NCBI RefSeq assembly: GCF_040546595.1
Contig: NZ_JBEPOB010000001.1
Coordinates: forward strand, 2,915,001 to 2,979,000
Direction of reading: 5' to 3'
Origin: Bosea sp. OAE506
GTDB taxonomy: Bacteria > Pseudomonadota > Alphaproteobacteria > Rhizobiales > Beijerinckiaceae
DNA length: 64,000 nt
Shown here: piece by piece, positions 44,229 to 54,320 of the stretch
How the letters are laid out: every line of letters starts with the position of its first letter
Numbering within the stretch: position 1 is the first letter of the stretch
The notes under the pieces: model-generated
What the model was told of the DNA's origin: nothing
The model's database searches: none
Seen by the model: the letters and a program-made list of their open reading frames with translations, nothing else
Program-made: the position numbers and the translations under genes

Positions 44229-45134
44229 ATGCGCTCACTGATTGTATTGCTGGCGGCTGCCACCGTCCTTGCTGGAGCGGCGGTTTCATTCGCTGAATCG
44301 ATCGGGCGTGACCGGCTGAACCAGGCTCGGCCTCTGAGCGAAGCCGAGATGGCGGAGCTGCTCATGGGGATGCTGAGAGGGCGCCAGGGTGTCAGCGCCG
44401 CGCGCGTGGAGGCGGGCGACGTGGTTTTCAGCGCAGCCGGCCGCGATATCAGGATGGGGCTGGCTCCGCTGAGCGCGCAGTTGAATGCCTTGCCGGACGC
44501 CAAAACTCGGCAGGCTGCTTTCGACAAGCTCACGCAACGCGTCACCGAGGCGGTCGCCGGGCAACTGCCGGTCAAGACCGAGGCAGAGCGTGCACGGTTC
44601 ATCAAGGCGCTGATCCCTGTCTTGAAGAATCGATCCTATGTCGACCAGTTCACCGCCATGGTTCGCAAGAAGGGCGAGCCCAACGCGCGATTGCTGCATG
44701 TTCCTCTCGAGGGCGACATCATCGTCGCAGCGGCGCTGGACCTTCCTAAAATCACACGCTTCGTTTCAATCGGAGAGGGGGGACTCTACGGGATGAGCGA
44801 TAAGGATGTGCTGCGCGCGGCCATAGACAACTGGGTCCGACGCGTCGACCGGCTCGAGATCCATGACTACGGAAAGCTGCGTTCCTTCCATTTCGGTGAG
44901 GGAGACTACAACGCCTCGATCCTGCTCCTGGAGAACCCCTGGAAAGACGTTCCGGATTTGCCGCGCAATGTCGCCATCGCCGTGCCTTCACGCGACGTCC
45001 TCGCCTTTGGAGACGCCGATGACGCCGAGGTGATCGCCGCGCTGCGGGCACTGACGAAAGCGCCGGACGGAGGCTTCCCCGTCAGCAAGCAGCTCTACAA
45101 GCTGGGCCCAAAGGGCTTCGCTGTGATGCCTTGA
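44229..45134 (+). CDS. Exported protein resembling DUF1444 family
   Basis: A 301-residue protein with a signal peptide (MRSLIVLLAAATVLAGAAVSFA). The mature part has helix-rich ARPLSEAEMAELLMGMLRG, then beta strands with LLHVPLEGDIIVAAALDL, ITRFVSIGEGGLYGM, DNWVRRVDRLEIHD, and RNVAIAVPSRDVLAFGDADD. The overall order resembles DUF1444 (YtpP-like) proteins, which are usually cytoplasmic; the signal peptide is unusual. The function is unknown. ATG 44229 follows GGGAGGG; codon use is less GC-biased at the very 5' end than in pncB. Confidence 0.7.
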   Translation: MRSLIVLLAAATVLAGAAVSFAESIGRDRLNQARPLSEAEMAELLMGMLRGRQGVSAARVEAGDVVFSAAGRDIRMGLAPLSAQLNALPDAKTRQAAFDKLTQRVTEAVAGQLPVKTEAERARFIKALIPVLKNRSYVDQFTAMVRKKGEPNARLLHVPLEGDIIVAAALDLPKITRFVSIGEGGLYGMSDKDVLRAAIDNWVRRVDRLEIHDYGKLRSFHFGEGDYNASILLLENPWKDVPDLPRNVAIAVPSRDVLAFGDADDAEVIAALRALTKAPDGGFPVSKQLYKLGPKGFAVMP

Positions 45135-45319
45135 GCCTTAAGGCGCGGGGTTTCCGAGGTCCGCGGTGGCAAGGCGTCGAGGCGCGGAAGCAGGACATCG
45201 GCGGGGCGCGAGGTCGTCGCCAATGGCTCCGGGCCCCATCAAGTTGCAGGCCCCAATCGTGATGGCCTGTCTGCAACCAGCGCGCAAACCCCGACTTTGG
45301 GCATGCCGGGGGCTCCAAT
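45135..45319. other. Intergenic stretch without recognisable feature
   Basis: 185 bp between the DUF1444-like gene and the decayed lipoprotein gene. I see no terminator, promoter or conserved frame. Confidence 0.5.
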
Positions 45320-46013
45320 ATGCTTCGTTTCTGTCTGGCGGTTGCGATCGCAGTCGTCCTGTCGGGCTGCGTGGTGCCGGAGCGGCGCCGATCGATCTCC
45401 GATGTCCGGGAGTCAAGGATTGCCGATGTGCTGGTCAAATTTCCGGCATAACGGCTGGGCGAGCCGGACAAGATCGTCTGGCCGAAGGCGGCTCCTGGCT
45501 ACGCTCAACTGAAGATGCCGGTGGTTACGCGGCCCAGCCAAAGTGGTCGCGATCCGGCAGGGGCCTCCGTGCCGATCACTCCCGAGCAAGCGGAATGGGA
45601 CGCCACGTTCACCGCCTTGATGCAGAGCCCGGCAGTGGCGGCTCATCTGCGCGGCACGCTGGCGGAAGGTGGTGCGCAACAGCTTCAAGAAGCGCTTCGT
45701 CGACCAGCCGGCCGGACGCCGGGCGGTGAAGCTCAAAGTCATGGTGTAAGCGCTTCACGCTCGCGGAGGGCAGGCAAATTGCTTGGCCGATGGCAATGTT
45801 GTCCTCGAGGCCGTCACCAGCCGACCTTTGAGCGAAAATCCGGAGTTCGTCGGAATTCTGGCTGCGTCGCAGGCGGTTGTGCCGGCAACTCCGATCGGCC
45901 TGGTCGTCGGTCTCGCAGCTTTGGCCGTTATAGACCTGCTTCGTGTCGATCCGGCCCAAGACGCGATCGACGACGCTTCGTTGCGCTTCTCCGGGTGGCT
46001 TCTTCGCGAGTGA
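45320..46013 (+). pseudogene. Decayed alphaproteobacterial lipoprotein gene with several lesions
   Basis: ATG 45320 opens a lipoprotein signal peptide (MLRFCLAVAIAVVLSGCVVP, lipobox LSGC) but the frame meets TAA at 45449. In the same frame after it come GEPDKIVWPKAAPGYAQL and ITPEQAEWDATFTALMQ; a +1 shift near 45669 leads to VVRNSFKKRFVDQPAGRRAVK and a stop at 45747; further shifts are needed to join RFTLAEGRQIA and LADGNVVLEAVTSRPLSENP, which ends WLLRE at 46013. The pieces in order match a common alphaproteobacterial lipoprotein (~200 residues) ending in a conserved WLL motif, as I recall it. At least four lesions make this a true pseudogene. Confidence 0.7.
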
Positions 46014-46345
46014 CCGGGCGGACAGTGCCGGCTGTGACGGCGGTCGGCGGCGCGGCCGTTCGGCCCATTGCCGCTGGCCTGCGGCTTGGCCGAGGCGGCC
46101 CCGGTCCGGCCCATGGGGCGGGGAACCTTGCATCTGCTTGCAAAACCCCCGAGTGTGACCACGCCCATCGGCTGCGGCCTGCGATCGGGCTAGCCTAGAA
46201 CAATTCGCTCGCGAAAGCGTTATAGTTCGTTCGTCTGATGACTAGCGCAAGCGACGTCACGGCCCTTGCGTCACACAAGTGTTCCTGCTCTGCTGCGATC
46301 AAGACGCCTCAAGCAATAAGAGGCGCTTGAACAGGGGAGAGAGAC
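46014..46345. promoter_or_regulatory. Upstream region of the TRAP operon
   Basis: 332 bp without a gene. Around 46126-46161 it holds a 36-bp segment (TTGCAT..., GCAAAACCCCC..., GTGTGACC) that matches the tuf promoter region at 50008-50043 at 26 of 36 positions, including AAAACCCCC and GACC. Further down there is TATAGT at 46221-46226, a possible -10 without a good -35. The dctP ribosome binding site is GGGGAGAGAGAC. No inverted-repeat operator is evident. Confidence 0.4.
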
Positions 46346-47482
46346 ATGACGTCTGCGAAGACCAAGGGAGAATCGCGTCGTAAGTTCCTGAAGACGTCGC
46401 TGGTCGCCACGGCCGCGACGGTCGCTGCGCCGGCGATCGCGCAGCAGGCCGGGCCGATCGCCATGCGCTGGCAGAGCACCTGGCCGTCGAAGGATATCTT
46501 CCACGAATACGCGCTCGATTTCGCCAAGAAGGTCAACGACATGACCGGCGGCGAGCTGAAGATCGAGGTGCTGCCCGCCGGCGCGGTCGTGCCGGCCTTC
46601 GGCCTGCTGGAGGCGGTGTCGAAGGGCACGCTCGACGGCGGCCATGGCGTGCTCGTCTACCACTATGGCAAGCAGACGGCGCTGGCCCTGTGGGGCTCCG
46701 GCCCGGCCTATGCCATGGACGCCAACATGCTGCTCGCCTGGCACAAATACGGTGGCGGCAAGGAACTGCTGGCCAAGCTCTACGCCTCGATCGGCGCCAA
46801 TGTGCAGTCCTTCCCCTATGGACCGATGCCGACGCAGCCGCTCGGCTGGTTCAAGAAGCCGGTCACCAAGCTCGAGGACATGAAGGGGCTGAAATACCGC
46901 ACCGTCGGTATCTCGATCGACATCTTCACGGCGATGGGCCTGGCGGTGAACGCGCTGCCCGGCGGCGAGATCGTCTCGGCGATGGATCGCGGCCTGCTCG
47001 ACGCGGCCGAGTTCAACAACGCCAGTTCCGACCGTGTCCTCGGATTCGCCGACGTCTCGAAGGTCTGCATGCTGCAGAGCTATCACCAGAACGCCGAGCA
47101 GTTCGAGATCATGTTCAACAAGACCAAGTTCGACGCGCTGCCGGACAAGATGAAGGCGATCATCACCAACGCCGTCGAGGCCGGCTCGGCCGAGATGTCC
47201 TGGAAGGCGATCGACCGCTACTCGCAGGACTATGTCGAGCTGCAGTCCAAGGACAAGGTGCGCTTCTACAAGACGCCCGACGCGATCCTGAAGCGCCAGC
47301 TCGAGCTCTATGACGAGGTCGCGAAGAAGAAGGCGGCCGAGAACCCGCTCTTCGCCGAGATCCTGCAGTCGCAGCTCGCCTTCGCCAAGCGCGCCACGCG
47401 CTGGGAGCAGGACACGGTGGTCAGCCGCAAGATGGCCTTCGACCACTACTGGGGTCCCAACGGCGTCGCCGCCAAGCTCTGA
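46346..47482 (+). CDS. dctP: TRAP transporter solute-binding protein (DctP family), Tat-exported
   Basis: A 378-residue periplasmic binding protein. The N-terminus has a twin-arginine signal (SRRKFLK at residues 10-16, then a hydrophobic stretch ending APAIAQ). Mature features include MRWQSTWPSKDIFHEYALDF, GGELKIEVLPAGAVVPAFG, the conserved LKYRTVG with the carboxylate-binding Arg, and AEFNNASSDRVLGF. The sequence is of the TakP-like type known for 2-oxo acids and related monocarboxylates; the actual substrate is not known. First gene of dctP-dctQ-dctM. Confidence 0.93.
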   Translation: MTSAKTKGESRRKFLKTSLVATAATVAAPAIAQQAGPIAMRWQSTWPSKDIFHEYALDFAKKVNDMTGGELKIEVLPAGAVVPAFGLLEAVSKGTLDGGHGVLVYHYGKQTALALWGSGPAYAMDANMLLAWHKYGGGKELLAKLYASIGANVQSFPYGPMPTQPLGWFKKPVTKLEDMKGLKYRTVGISIDIFTAMGLAVNALPGGEIVSAMDRGLLDAAEFNNASSDRVLGFADVSKVCMLQSYHQNAEQFEIMFNKTKFDALPDKMKAIITNAVEAGSAEMSWKAIDRYSQDYVELQSKDKVRFYKTPDAILKRQLELYDEVAKKKAAENPLFAEILQSQLAFAKRATRWEQDTVVSRKMAFDHYWGPNGVAAKL

Positions 47483-47549
47483 GCCTCCCCGACATCGGCC
47501 ATGGCCAGCACCTCCGGTGCCAGCCATGGCGCACGCCTGCGAGGCCTGA

Positions 47550-48218
47550 ATGAGCGTCGAGAAAGTCCTTCTGGCCTGCGACCGCGTCAGCACCTTCTTC
47601 GGCAAGCTGGCGGCCTGGCTGATCATCGGCCTGATGCTTCTGGTCTGCGCCGAGGTGTTCAAGCGTTACATCCTGAACGCGCCGACGGCCTGGATCTTCG
47701 ACGCCAGCAACATGCTCTACGGCTCGCTGTTCATGCTCTGCGGCGCCTATACGCTCGCCCAGAACGGCCATGTCAGGGGCGATTTCCTCTACAGCTCGAT
47801 GAGGCCGCGTACCCAGGCGGGGCTCGATCTGGCGCTCTACATCCTGTTCTTCCTGCCGGGCATCTGCGCGCTGGTCTATGCGGGCTACGACTATGCCGGC
47901 GATTCCTGGCGCATCGGCGAGCATTCCAACGTCACCGCCGACGGGCCGCCGGTCTATCACTTCAAGACGGTGATCCCGGTCGCAGGCGCCCTCGTCCTGC
48001 TCCAGGGCGTGGCCGAGATCGTCCGCTGCATCGTCTGCCTGAAGACTGGCGTCTGGCCGGCGCGGCTCAAGGACGTCGCCGAGATCGACGTGGTCGAGGA
48101 GCAACTCGCCGCCAGCGAGCATATCGACGAGGCGACGCGGAAGGCCGCGATCGAACGCACACACAGCATCGACGAGACGGCCCGGCAGCGCGGGCTGGGC
48201 GGAGACCGGCATCCATGA
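47550..48218 (+). CDS. dctQ: TRAP transporter small permease (DctQ)
   Basis: A 222-residue inner-membrane protein with four transmembrane helices (~18-40, ~52-75, ~95-117, ~142-165) and the DctQ signature EVFKRYILNAPTAWIFDASNMLYG. The C-terminal ~45 residues are a charged cytoplasmic tail (WPARLKDVAEIDVVEEQLAA...). Its stop overlaps the dctM ATG by 4 bp (ATGA). 67 bp after dctP. Confidence 0.93.
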   Translation: MSVEKVLLACDRVSTFFGKLAAWLIIGLMLLVCAEVFKRYILNAPTAWIFDASNMLYGSLFMLCGAYTLAQNGHVRGDFLYSSMRPRTQAGLDLALYILFFLPGICALVYAGYDYAGDSWRIGEHSNVTADGPPVYHFKTVIPVAGALVLLQGVAEIVRCIVCLKTGVWPARLKDVAEIDVVEEQLAASEHIDEATRKAAIERTHSIDETARQRGLGGDRHP

Positions 48219-49963
48219 GCGACCCCGCCCTCGGCCTGAGCATGCTCGGGCTCATCGTCGTCGTCATCATCCTCGGCTTCCCGACCGCCTTCACCCTGAT
48301 GGGGCTGGGGATGATCTTCGGCTACGCCGCCTTCTACGACCCGACGCAGGCGTGGTACGCGAACCGCATCTTCGACCTGATGGTCCAGCGCACCTATGGC
48401 GCGATGACCAACGACGTCCTGATCTCGATCCCGCTCTTCGTCCTGATGGGCTATGTGATGGAGCGGGGCGCGCTGGTCGACAAGATGTTCTACGCCGTCC
48501 AGCTCGCCTTCCGGAACGTGCCGGCGGCGCTGGCGGTGGCGACGCTGCTGGTCTGCACCTTTTGGGGCATCGCCAGCGGCCTGGTCGGGGCGGTCGTGGT
48601 GCTGATGGGCGTCATCGCCTTCAACCCGATGCTCAAGGCCGGCTACGACGTCAGGCTCGCCTCCGGCGTGATCACAGCCGGCGGCACGCTCGGCATCCTG
48701 ATCCCGCCGTCGGTGATGATCATCGTCTATGCTGCGGTGGCCGGGCAGTCGGTCGTGAAGCTCTATGCGGCTGCGATGTTCCCGGGCTTCTTCCTCGCCT
48801 TCCTCTACCTGATCTACATCGTCGGCTGGGCGCTGCTGAATCCGCGCGTGGCGCCGAAGCTGCCGCCCGAGCAGACGCAGGTTCCGGTCCCCGATTGGAC
48901 CCGGGCGCTCGCCGAGCCGCATCGCGGCCGGGTGTTCCCGGCGCTGAGCCGCGCCCTGCTGTCGCCGAGGCGGGCGCGCGGGATCCTGCGCGACGGACAG
49001 CCCGTCACCCGCGGCGCGCTGCTGCAGGCCTGGGGCTATGCGCTGGTGCCGCTCACGCTGATCACGCTGACGCTCGCGGTCGTCTGGTGGTACGTCGTCA
49101 TCCACCAGCAGGCCGGTGCGGCCGAGGCGGTGACGGCGGTCGAGCAACTGGGCACGCCCGATCTCGTGCCCGATGACGCGGGCGAGGGGAGCAAGGGACC
49201 GCCGACGGCCTTCTATCTCTGGTTCGGTGGCATCGCCTTCGGCTTTGCCGTGCTGATGGCGCGCTACTATGCGCGGATGACGGCGGAGCGGCTCGAGGTC
49301 ATCCGCATGCTCACCGACGCCGTGCTGCCGCTGGGCCTGCTGACGGCAGTGGTGCTGGCGGTGATCCTGTTCGGCATCACTACGGCGACCGAATCCGCCG
49401 CCGTCGGGGCGGCCGGGGCCTTCCTGCTCGCGTTCCACGCCCGGAGCCTGAACTGGAAGCGCATCAAGGAGGCGGTGTTCCTCACCGCCAAGACGACCTC
49501 GATGGTGTGCTGGCTGTTCGTCGGTTCGGCGATCTTCTCGGCGGTGTTCGCGCTGCTCGGCGGGCAGGCCCTGCTCGAGAGCTGGGTCCTGTCGCTCGAC
49601 CTGTCGCCGCTGCAGTTCATGATCCTGTCCCAGGCGATCATCTTCGTGCTCGGCTGGCCGCTGGAATGGACGGAGATCATCGTGATCTTCGTGCCGATCT
49701 TCCTGCCGATGCTGAAGCATTTCGGCATCGACCCGATCCTCTGGGGCGTGCTGGTCTTCGTGAACCTGCAGGCGGCGTTCCTCTCGCCGCCGGTCGCCAT
49801 GTCGGCCTTCTATCTTAAGGGCGTCGCTCCGTCGCATGTCACGATCAACCAGATCTTCGCGGGCATGATGCCCTACATGCTGATCGTGATCCTCTGCATG
49901 GTGCTGATGTATCTCTGGCCGGGGCTGACGCTGTGGCTGCCCGAGTATCTCTATGGCGGCTGA
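48215..49963 (+). CDS. dctM: TRAP transporter large permease (DctM), long form
   Basis: A 582-residue membrane protein with the usual DctM helices: FPTAFTLMGLGMIFGY, DVLISIPLFVLMGYVMERG, TFWGIASGLVGAVVVLMG, GGTLGILIPPSVMIIVYA and, at the end, GWPLEWTEIIVIFVPIFLP and LSPPVAMSAFYLKGVAP. Typical DctM proteins have ~430 residues; the extra ~150 lie between residues ~205 and ~370 and comprise a cytoplasmic, Arg/Pro-rich stretch plus two additional hydrophobic segments (YALVPLTLITLTLAVVWWYV and AFYLWFGGIAFGFAVLMARY). ATG 48215 overlaps dctQ. Confidence 0.93.
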   Translation: MSDPALGLSMLGLIVVVIILGFPTAFTLMGLGMIFGYAAFYDPTQAWYANRIFDLMVQRTYGAMTNDVLISIPLFVLMGYVMERGALVDKMFYAVQLAFRNVPAALAVATLLVCTFWGIASGLVGAVVVLMGVIAFNPMLKAGYDVRLASGVITAGGTLGILIPPSVMIIVYAAVAGQSVVKLYAAAMFPGFFLAFLYLIYIVGWALLNPRVAPKLPPEQTQVPVPDWTRALAEPHRGRVFPALSRALLSPRRARGILRDGQPVTRGALLQAWGYALVPLTLITLTLAVVWWYVVIHQQAGAAEAVTAVEQLGTPDLVPDDAGEGSKGPPTAFYLWFGGIAFGFAVLMARYYARMTAERLEVIRMLTDAVLPLGLLTAVVLAVILFGITTATESAAVGAAGAFLLAFHARSLNWKRIKEAVFLTAKTTSMVCWLFVGSAIFSAVFALLGGQALLESWVLSLDLSPLQFMILSQAIIFVLGWPLEWTEIIVIFVPIFLPMLKHFGIDPILWGVLVFVNLQAAFLSPPVAMSAFYLKGVAPSHVTINQIFAGMMPYMLIVILCMVLMYLWPGLTLWLPEYLYGG

Positions 49964-50007
49964 GCCGGCGGGCGCGTCCGGAAGGGGCGGGCAGGGGCGC
50001 CGGCGCC

Positions 50008-50036
50008 TTGCAATCGCAGCCAAAACCCCCTAATGC
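50008..50036 (+). promoter_or_regulatory. Probable tuf promoter
   Basis: TTGCAA at 50008-50013 and TAATGC at 50031-50036, separated by 17 bp, make a good sigma70-type promoter 50 bp upstream of the tuf ATG. The spacer ends in AAAACCCCC. Confidence 0.6.
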
Positions 50037-50087
50037 GACCGCGCTTTCGGAAGGCCTCGCAGGGCCGGTGTCAGGAAACAGGGTGTC

Positions 50088-51278
<1,191 letters not shown>

Positions 51279-51316
51279 TCGAAGCAACGGCGACGTCCGC
51301 GGAAACCGCAGACTTC

Positions 51317-51352
51317 TGCGGCGCCGGCGTCGTCGCCAGCATCATCGCCTGA
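51317..51352 (+). other. Relic of a second EF-Tu C-terminus
   Basis: After the tuf stop, the codons from 51320 read GGC GCC GGC GTC GTC and on to GCC TGA at 51352, translating [10 protein letters not shown] followed by stop, the same ten residues that end EF-Tu. It has no start of its own. Codons here are the GC-ending ones usual for this genome, unlike the present tuf end. Confidence 0.75.
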
Positions 51353-51380
51353 TTCAAGCGATCGCTGCAAAGCTTTGAAG

Positions 51381-51408
51381 GGGCGGCGGAAACGCCGCCC
51401 TTTTTTAT
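51381..51408 (+). terminator. Rho-independent terminator of tuf
   Basis: GGGCGGCG (51381-51388), loop GAAA, CGCCGCCC (51393-51400) and then TTTTTT from 51401: a perfect 8-bp GC stem with a tetraloop and T-run. Confidence 0.93.
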
Positions 51409-51480
51409 TGTAGTCCGACCGCGCGCGCTGATTTTCGACTTGAAAAGTCGAGCCGGTTGGGGCAAAGGAACCGCGACTAC

Positions 51481-51556
51481 AGGGGTGTAGCTCAGTTGGT
51501 AGAGTACCGGTCTCCAAAACCGGTTGTCGTAGGTTCGAGCCCTACCGCCCCTGCCA
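51481..51556 (+). tRNA. tRNA-Trp (anticodon CCA)
   Basis: A 76-nt cloverleaf: acceptor AGGGGTG with CGCCCCT, D arm GCTC/GAGT, anticodon loop CTCCAAA giving CCA, T arm GTAGG TTCGAGC CCTAC, discriminator G, encoded CCA at 51554-51556. tRNA-Trp directly before secE-nusG is the usual alphaproteobacterial order. Confidence 0.97.
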
Positions 51557-51860
51557 TTCCCTCCCATCGTGAGGAAATGGCCCCTGCGCCTAGGCGCTTT
51601 CCTGTCTTCCTCACCCTCTCCGATGCGCCCCAAGACCCTTGTGGTTGAGGCCTTTAATCGCGTCTGCCGCAGCCGCGGCTGGTCCGGCGCCTCGTGGCTC
51701 GAGCCAGCCGGCAAAACCTCTTGGCGAACGCCTCGGGGCGTTGTAGAAGCCTTCTCACGACGGCGCGCGGCTCCCTGAGCCCCGCGCCGCGAATGTTTCA
51801 GGACGGCCGAATCGGCCTTGCGGCAGTGGCCGCCGGGCGGTCCGGAACCCGAGGTGACCC
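51557..51860. other. tRNA-Trp to secE spacer with a stem-loop
   Basis: 304 bp without a gene. It contains GTGAGGAA (51569-51576) paired with TTCCTCAC (51607-51614), enclosing the 12-bp palindrome GCGCCTAGGCGC (51586-51597). This may be a tRNA 3'-processing or termination structure, but it lacks a T-run. A secE promoter should lie downstream of it; I see no confident match. Confidence 0.45.
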
Positions 51861-52055
51861 ATGGCCAAGAGCAGCCCCTTCAGCTTCCTGCAGGACGTGC
51901 GCAACGAAGCGTCCAAGGTGACCTGGCCGTCGCGTCGCGAGACGCTCATCACCACGGGCCTCGTGCTGCTGATGGTCGTGGCGTCGTCGCTATTCTTCCT
52001 CTTCACCGACACCATCATCCGCTGGTCGCTCGGCTTCATCCTCGGCGCCCGTTGA
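51861..52055 (+). CDS. secE: Preprotein translocase subunit SecE
   Basis: A 64-residue inner-membrane protein with the SecE core FLQDVRNEASKVTWPSRRE followed by one transmembrane helix (residues ~30-58). This is the minimal single-helix form usual outside enterobacteria. The TGA overlaps a possible TTG start of nusG; the likely nusG GTG is 14 bp downstream. Confidence 0.97.
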   Translation: MAKSSPFSFLQDVRNEASKVTWPSRRETLITTGLVLLMVVASSLFFLFTDTIIRWSLGFILGAR

Positions 52056-52069
52056 ACGGAATCAAGAAC

Positions 52070-52603
52070 GTGAGCACCCGCTGGTACATCGTCCACGCTT
52101 ATTCGAACTTCGAGAACAAGGTCGCGCAGTCGATCCGTGATCAGGCTGCGCAGCGCAACCTGGTCGACAAGTTCGAAGAGGTGCTCGTCCCGACCGAGAA
52201 GGTCGTCGAGGTTCGCCGCGGCCGCAAGGTCGAGGCCGAGCGCAAGTTCTTCCCCGGCTATGTGCTGGTGAAGTGCGAGATGACCGACGAGGTCTACCAC
52301 CTCATCAAGAACACGCCGAAGGTCACCGGCTTCCTCGGGGCCGACAAGGCCAAGCCGATGCCGATCCCGGAATCGGAGGCGATGCGGATCAAGGGCCAGG
52401 TCGCGGAAGGTGTCGAGCGGCCGAAGCCCACGATCGTCTTCGAGATCGGCGAGCAGGTGAAGGTCGCCGACGGCCCCTTCGCCTCCTTCAACGGCGTCGT
52501 CGAGGACGTCGACCATGGTCGCGCCCGACTCAAGGTCGCCGTCTCGATCTTCGGCCGCGCCACGCCGGTCGAGCTCGAATACGGGCAGGTCGAGAAGCTC
52601 TGA
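52070..52603 (+). CDS. nusG: Transcription termination/antitermination factor NusG
   Basis: A 177-residue protein. The NGN domain starts RWYIVHAYSNFENKVAQSI and includes KFFPGYVLVKCEMTDEVYHL and NTPKVTGFLG; the C-terminal KOW domain has EIGEQVKVADGPFASFNGVV and VSIFGRATPVELEYGQVEKL. GTG 52070 gives MSTRWYIVHAY, the family N-terminus; an in-frame TTG at 52052 would add six residues. Confidence 0.97.
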   Translation: MSTRWYIVHAYSNFENKVAQSIRDQAAQRNLVDKFEEVLVPTEKVVEVRRGRKVEAERKFFPGYVLVKCEMTDEVYHLIKNTPKVTGFLGADKAKPMPIPESEAMRIKGQVAEGVERPKPTIVFEIGEQVKVADGPFASFNGVVEDVDHGRARLKVAVSIFGRATPVELEYGQVEKL

Positions 52604-52685
52604 GGCCGCCCTGCTGGGGCTGCGACAATCCAGTCTCGTCGTTCAAGTGACGACGCGTTAACTGTCCTGAAATCTGATTGACGCA

Positions 52686-52715
52686 GCGTCCATGCCCATC
52701 ATCTGGCATGGACGC
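52686..52715 (+). repeat. 11-bp perfect inverted repeat over the start of the chemotaxis receptor gene
   Basis: Arms GCGTCCATGCC (52686-52696) and GGCATGGACGC (52705-52715) are exact reverse complements with an 8-nt loop. The first candidate ATG (52692) lies in the left arm; the second (52716) follows the right arm directly. Confidence 0.85.
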
Positions 52716-54320
52716 ATGTTTCCCAAGAGCTTCAAGGCCACCGTCGATCAGCGCCTCGCCTTGTGGGGCCTCCTGCTTGGACTTCTGGCCAGCCTTTTTG
52801 CCGCCTCCGAAGTCATCGGCTCGCTGCGTCTCGACGGATTCTCGCGCGGGATCGCGCAGCATGCCGATGCCGCCGGCCAGATCGCGCGCAGCGAAGGGGC
52901 CTATCGGCGCTTCCTGCTGACAGGCGCGGCCGGTCGCGGCGCTGACCCAGCCGCAACCCAGGAATTGCTGGCCGTCTCCCGGCAGATCGCCTCGTCGGTC
53001 AATGGTGAGGCGGGGCGCAAGGCGGAAGAGGCCGCCGAGGCGGTTGCGGTCTTCCTGCGTCTTCAGGCGGGTGGCGATGGCCATCTGCAACCGGCCATCG
53101 ATCGGGTCGCTGCCGCCCGGGAAGCGCTGAGCCAAGCCATCGCCGACAGCCTTGCCGCCACGAGCGGACGCCTCGCCTATCATCTCGGCAACGCCCGGCA
53201 GAACGCGATCCTGCTCTCGCTCCTCGGTCTGTTCGTGGGCATCCTGGCGGTCTCGTTCGAGTACCGCTGGCTGGTGCGCCCGATCGTGGGCATGGCCCGG
53301 GTGCTGACGCCAGGGGAGGACGGACGGATCTGGCTGCAGCGCGTGGCGCTGCGCCGCGACGAGGTCGGAATGCTGGGCCGGGCGCTGCTGGCCCATCTGC
53401 GCCATGAGCGCAGCCAGCAGGAGGAATCGCAGGTCAAGCTGTCCTCGCTGTCGGCCGAGGTCCAGCGTCAGGAGCAATTGCAGGCCCAGGCCGCGACGTT
53501 CCAGGCGCGCATCGCCGAGATCGCCGTCGCCCTGGAGACCCATGCCGCGCGGATGTCGCATGCGTCCGGCGATCTGGCCGGGCTCTCGCGTTTCGTCGAC
53601 GAGCATGCCGGCGCCGCGGCTCAGTCGTCCGCCCGCGCCTCGTCCCATGTCGATGTCGTCGCCCATTCGATCTCGGAGGTATCGTCGCTGCTGGCCCATA
53701 CGGCCTCGGAGGCGCAGTCCACGTCGCGCGTGGTGGAGGTTGCCAAAGCGAGCGTGGCCGCCGCGTCCGACGACAGCGTCGCGCTCGCCGAGGCCGTCCA
53801 GGGCATCGACCGCGTCATGGACATCATCAGCCTCGTCGCGGGCCAGACGAACCTGCTGGCGCTCAATGCGGCGATCGAGGCCGCCCATGCCGGCGAATCG
53901 GGCCGCGGCTTCGCCGTCGTGGCCACCGAGGTGAAGCAGCTGGCCTGCCGCACGGCGAGCGCCACGGACGAAGTCCGCCAGGGGCTTGCCGCGGTCCGCT
54001 CGGCTGCCGACGGAATGGCGACGCGCGTCGGGTCTCTGGTCGCGTCGGTGGCCGAGGTCGACCGTGCCGCCGCGGCGATCGCGGGGCTTGCGATGCGTCA
54101 GCAGCACAGTTCACAGGAGATCCGCGCCAGCACGGCGCAGACGGCCGAGGATGTCCGCTCCGCCGCCGACCAGGTGCGCCAGGTGGCGGCGATGGTCGAG
54201 AACTGGCGGCAGACGGGCGAGACGGTGACGCTCGCCTCCGCCGATCTGGATCATCAGGCAGCAGCCCTGCGCGAAGCGGTCGCCGGCTACATCGCTCAAA
54301 CCCGACAGGCCATCGCATGA
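52692..54320 (+). CDS. Methyl-accepting chemotaxis protein
   Basis: A 542-residue inner-membrane receptor (534 if ATG 52716 is used). Transmembrane helices are at ~23-43 ([20 protein letters not shown]) and ~178-200 ([18 protein letters not shown]), with a ~130-residue helical periplasmic ligand domain between them. No clear HAMP domain follows. The cytoplasmic signalling domain (~270-540) has the conserved tip around [40 protein letters not shown] and EVKQLA. The ligand is unknown. It sits between nusG and rplK, an odd place, and its stop overlaps the cytochrome b561 start by 4 bp. Confidence 0.92.
   Translation: MPIIWHGRMFPKSFKATVDQRLALWGLLLGLLASLFAASEVIGSLRLDGFSRGIAQHADAAGQIARSEGAYRRFLLTGAAGRGADPAATQELLAVSRQIASSVNGEAGRKAEEAAEAVAVFLRLQAGGDGHLQPAIDRVAAAREALSQAIADSLAATSGRLAYHLGNARQNAILLSLLGLFVGILAVSFEYRWLVRPIVGMARVLTPGEDGRIWLQRVALRRDEVGMLGRALLAHLRHERSQQEESQVKLSSLSAEVQRQEQLQAQAATFQARIAEIAVALETHAARMSHASGDLAGLSRFVDEHAGAAAQSSARASSHVDVVAHSISEVSSLLAHTASEAQSTSRVVEVAKASVAAASDDSVALAEAVQGIDRVMDIISLVAGQTNLLALNAAIEAAHAGESGRGFAVVATEVKQLACRTASATDEVRQGLAAVRSAADGMATRVGSLVASVAEVDRAAAAIAGLAMRQQHSSQEIRASTAQTAEDVRSAADQVRQVAAMVENWRQTGETVTLASADLDHQAAALREAVAGYIAQTRQAIA

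Noticed and set aside
45515..46198. A 227-codon frame as an intact gene
   Set aside because: Only its first ~60 codons look like protein; they belong to the broken lipoprotein, and the rest is out-of-frame.
51569..51778. A 69-codon frame between tRNA-Trp and secE
   Set aside because: No ribosome binding site, Arg/Pro/Ser-rich composition and overlap with the stem-loop after the tRNA.
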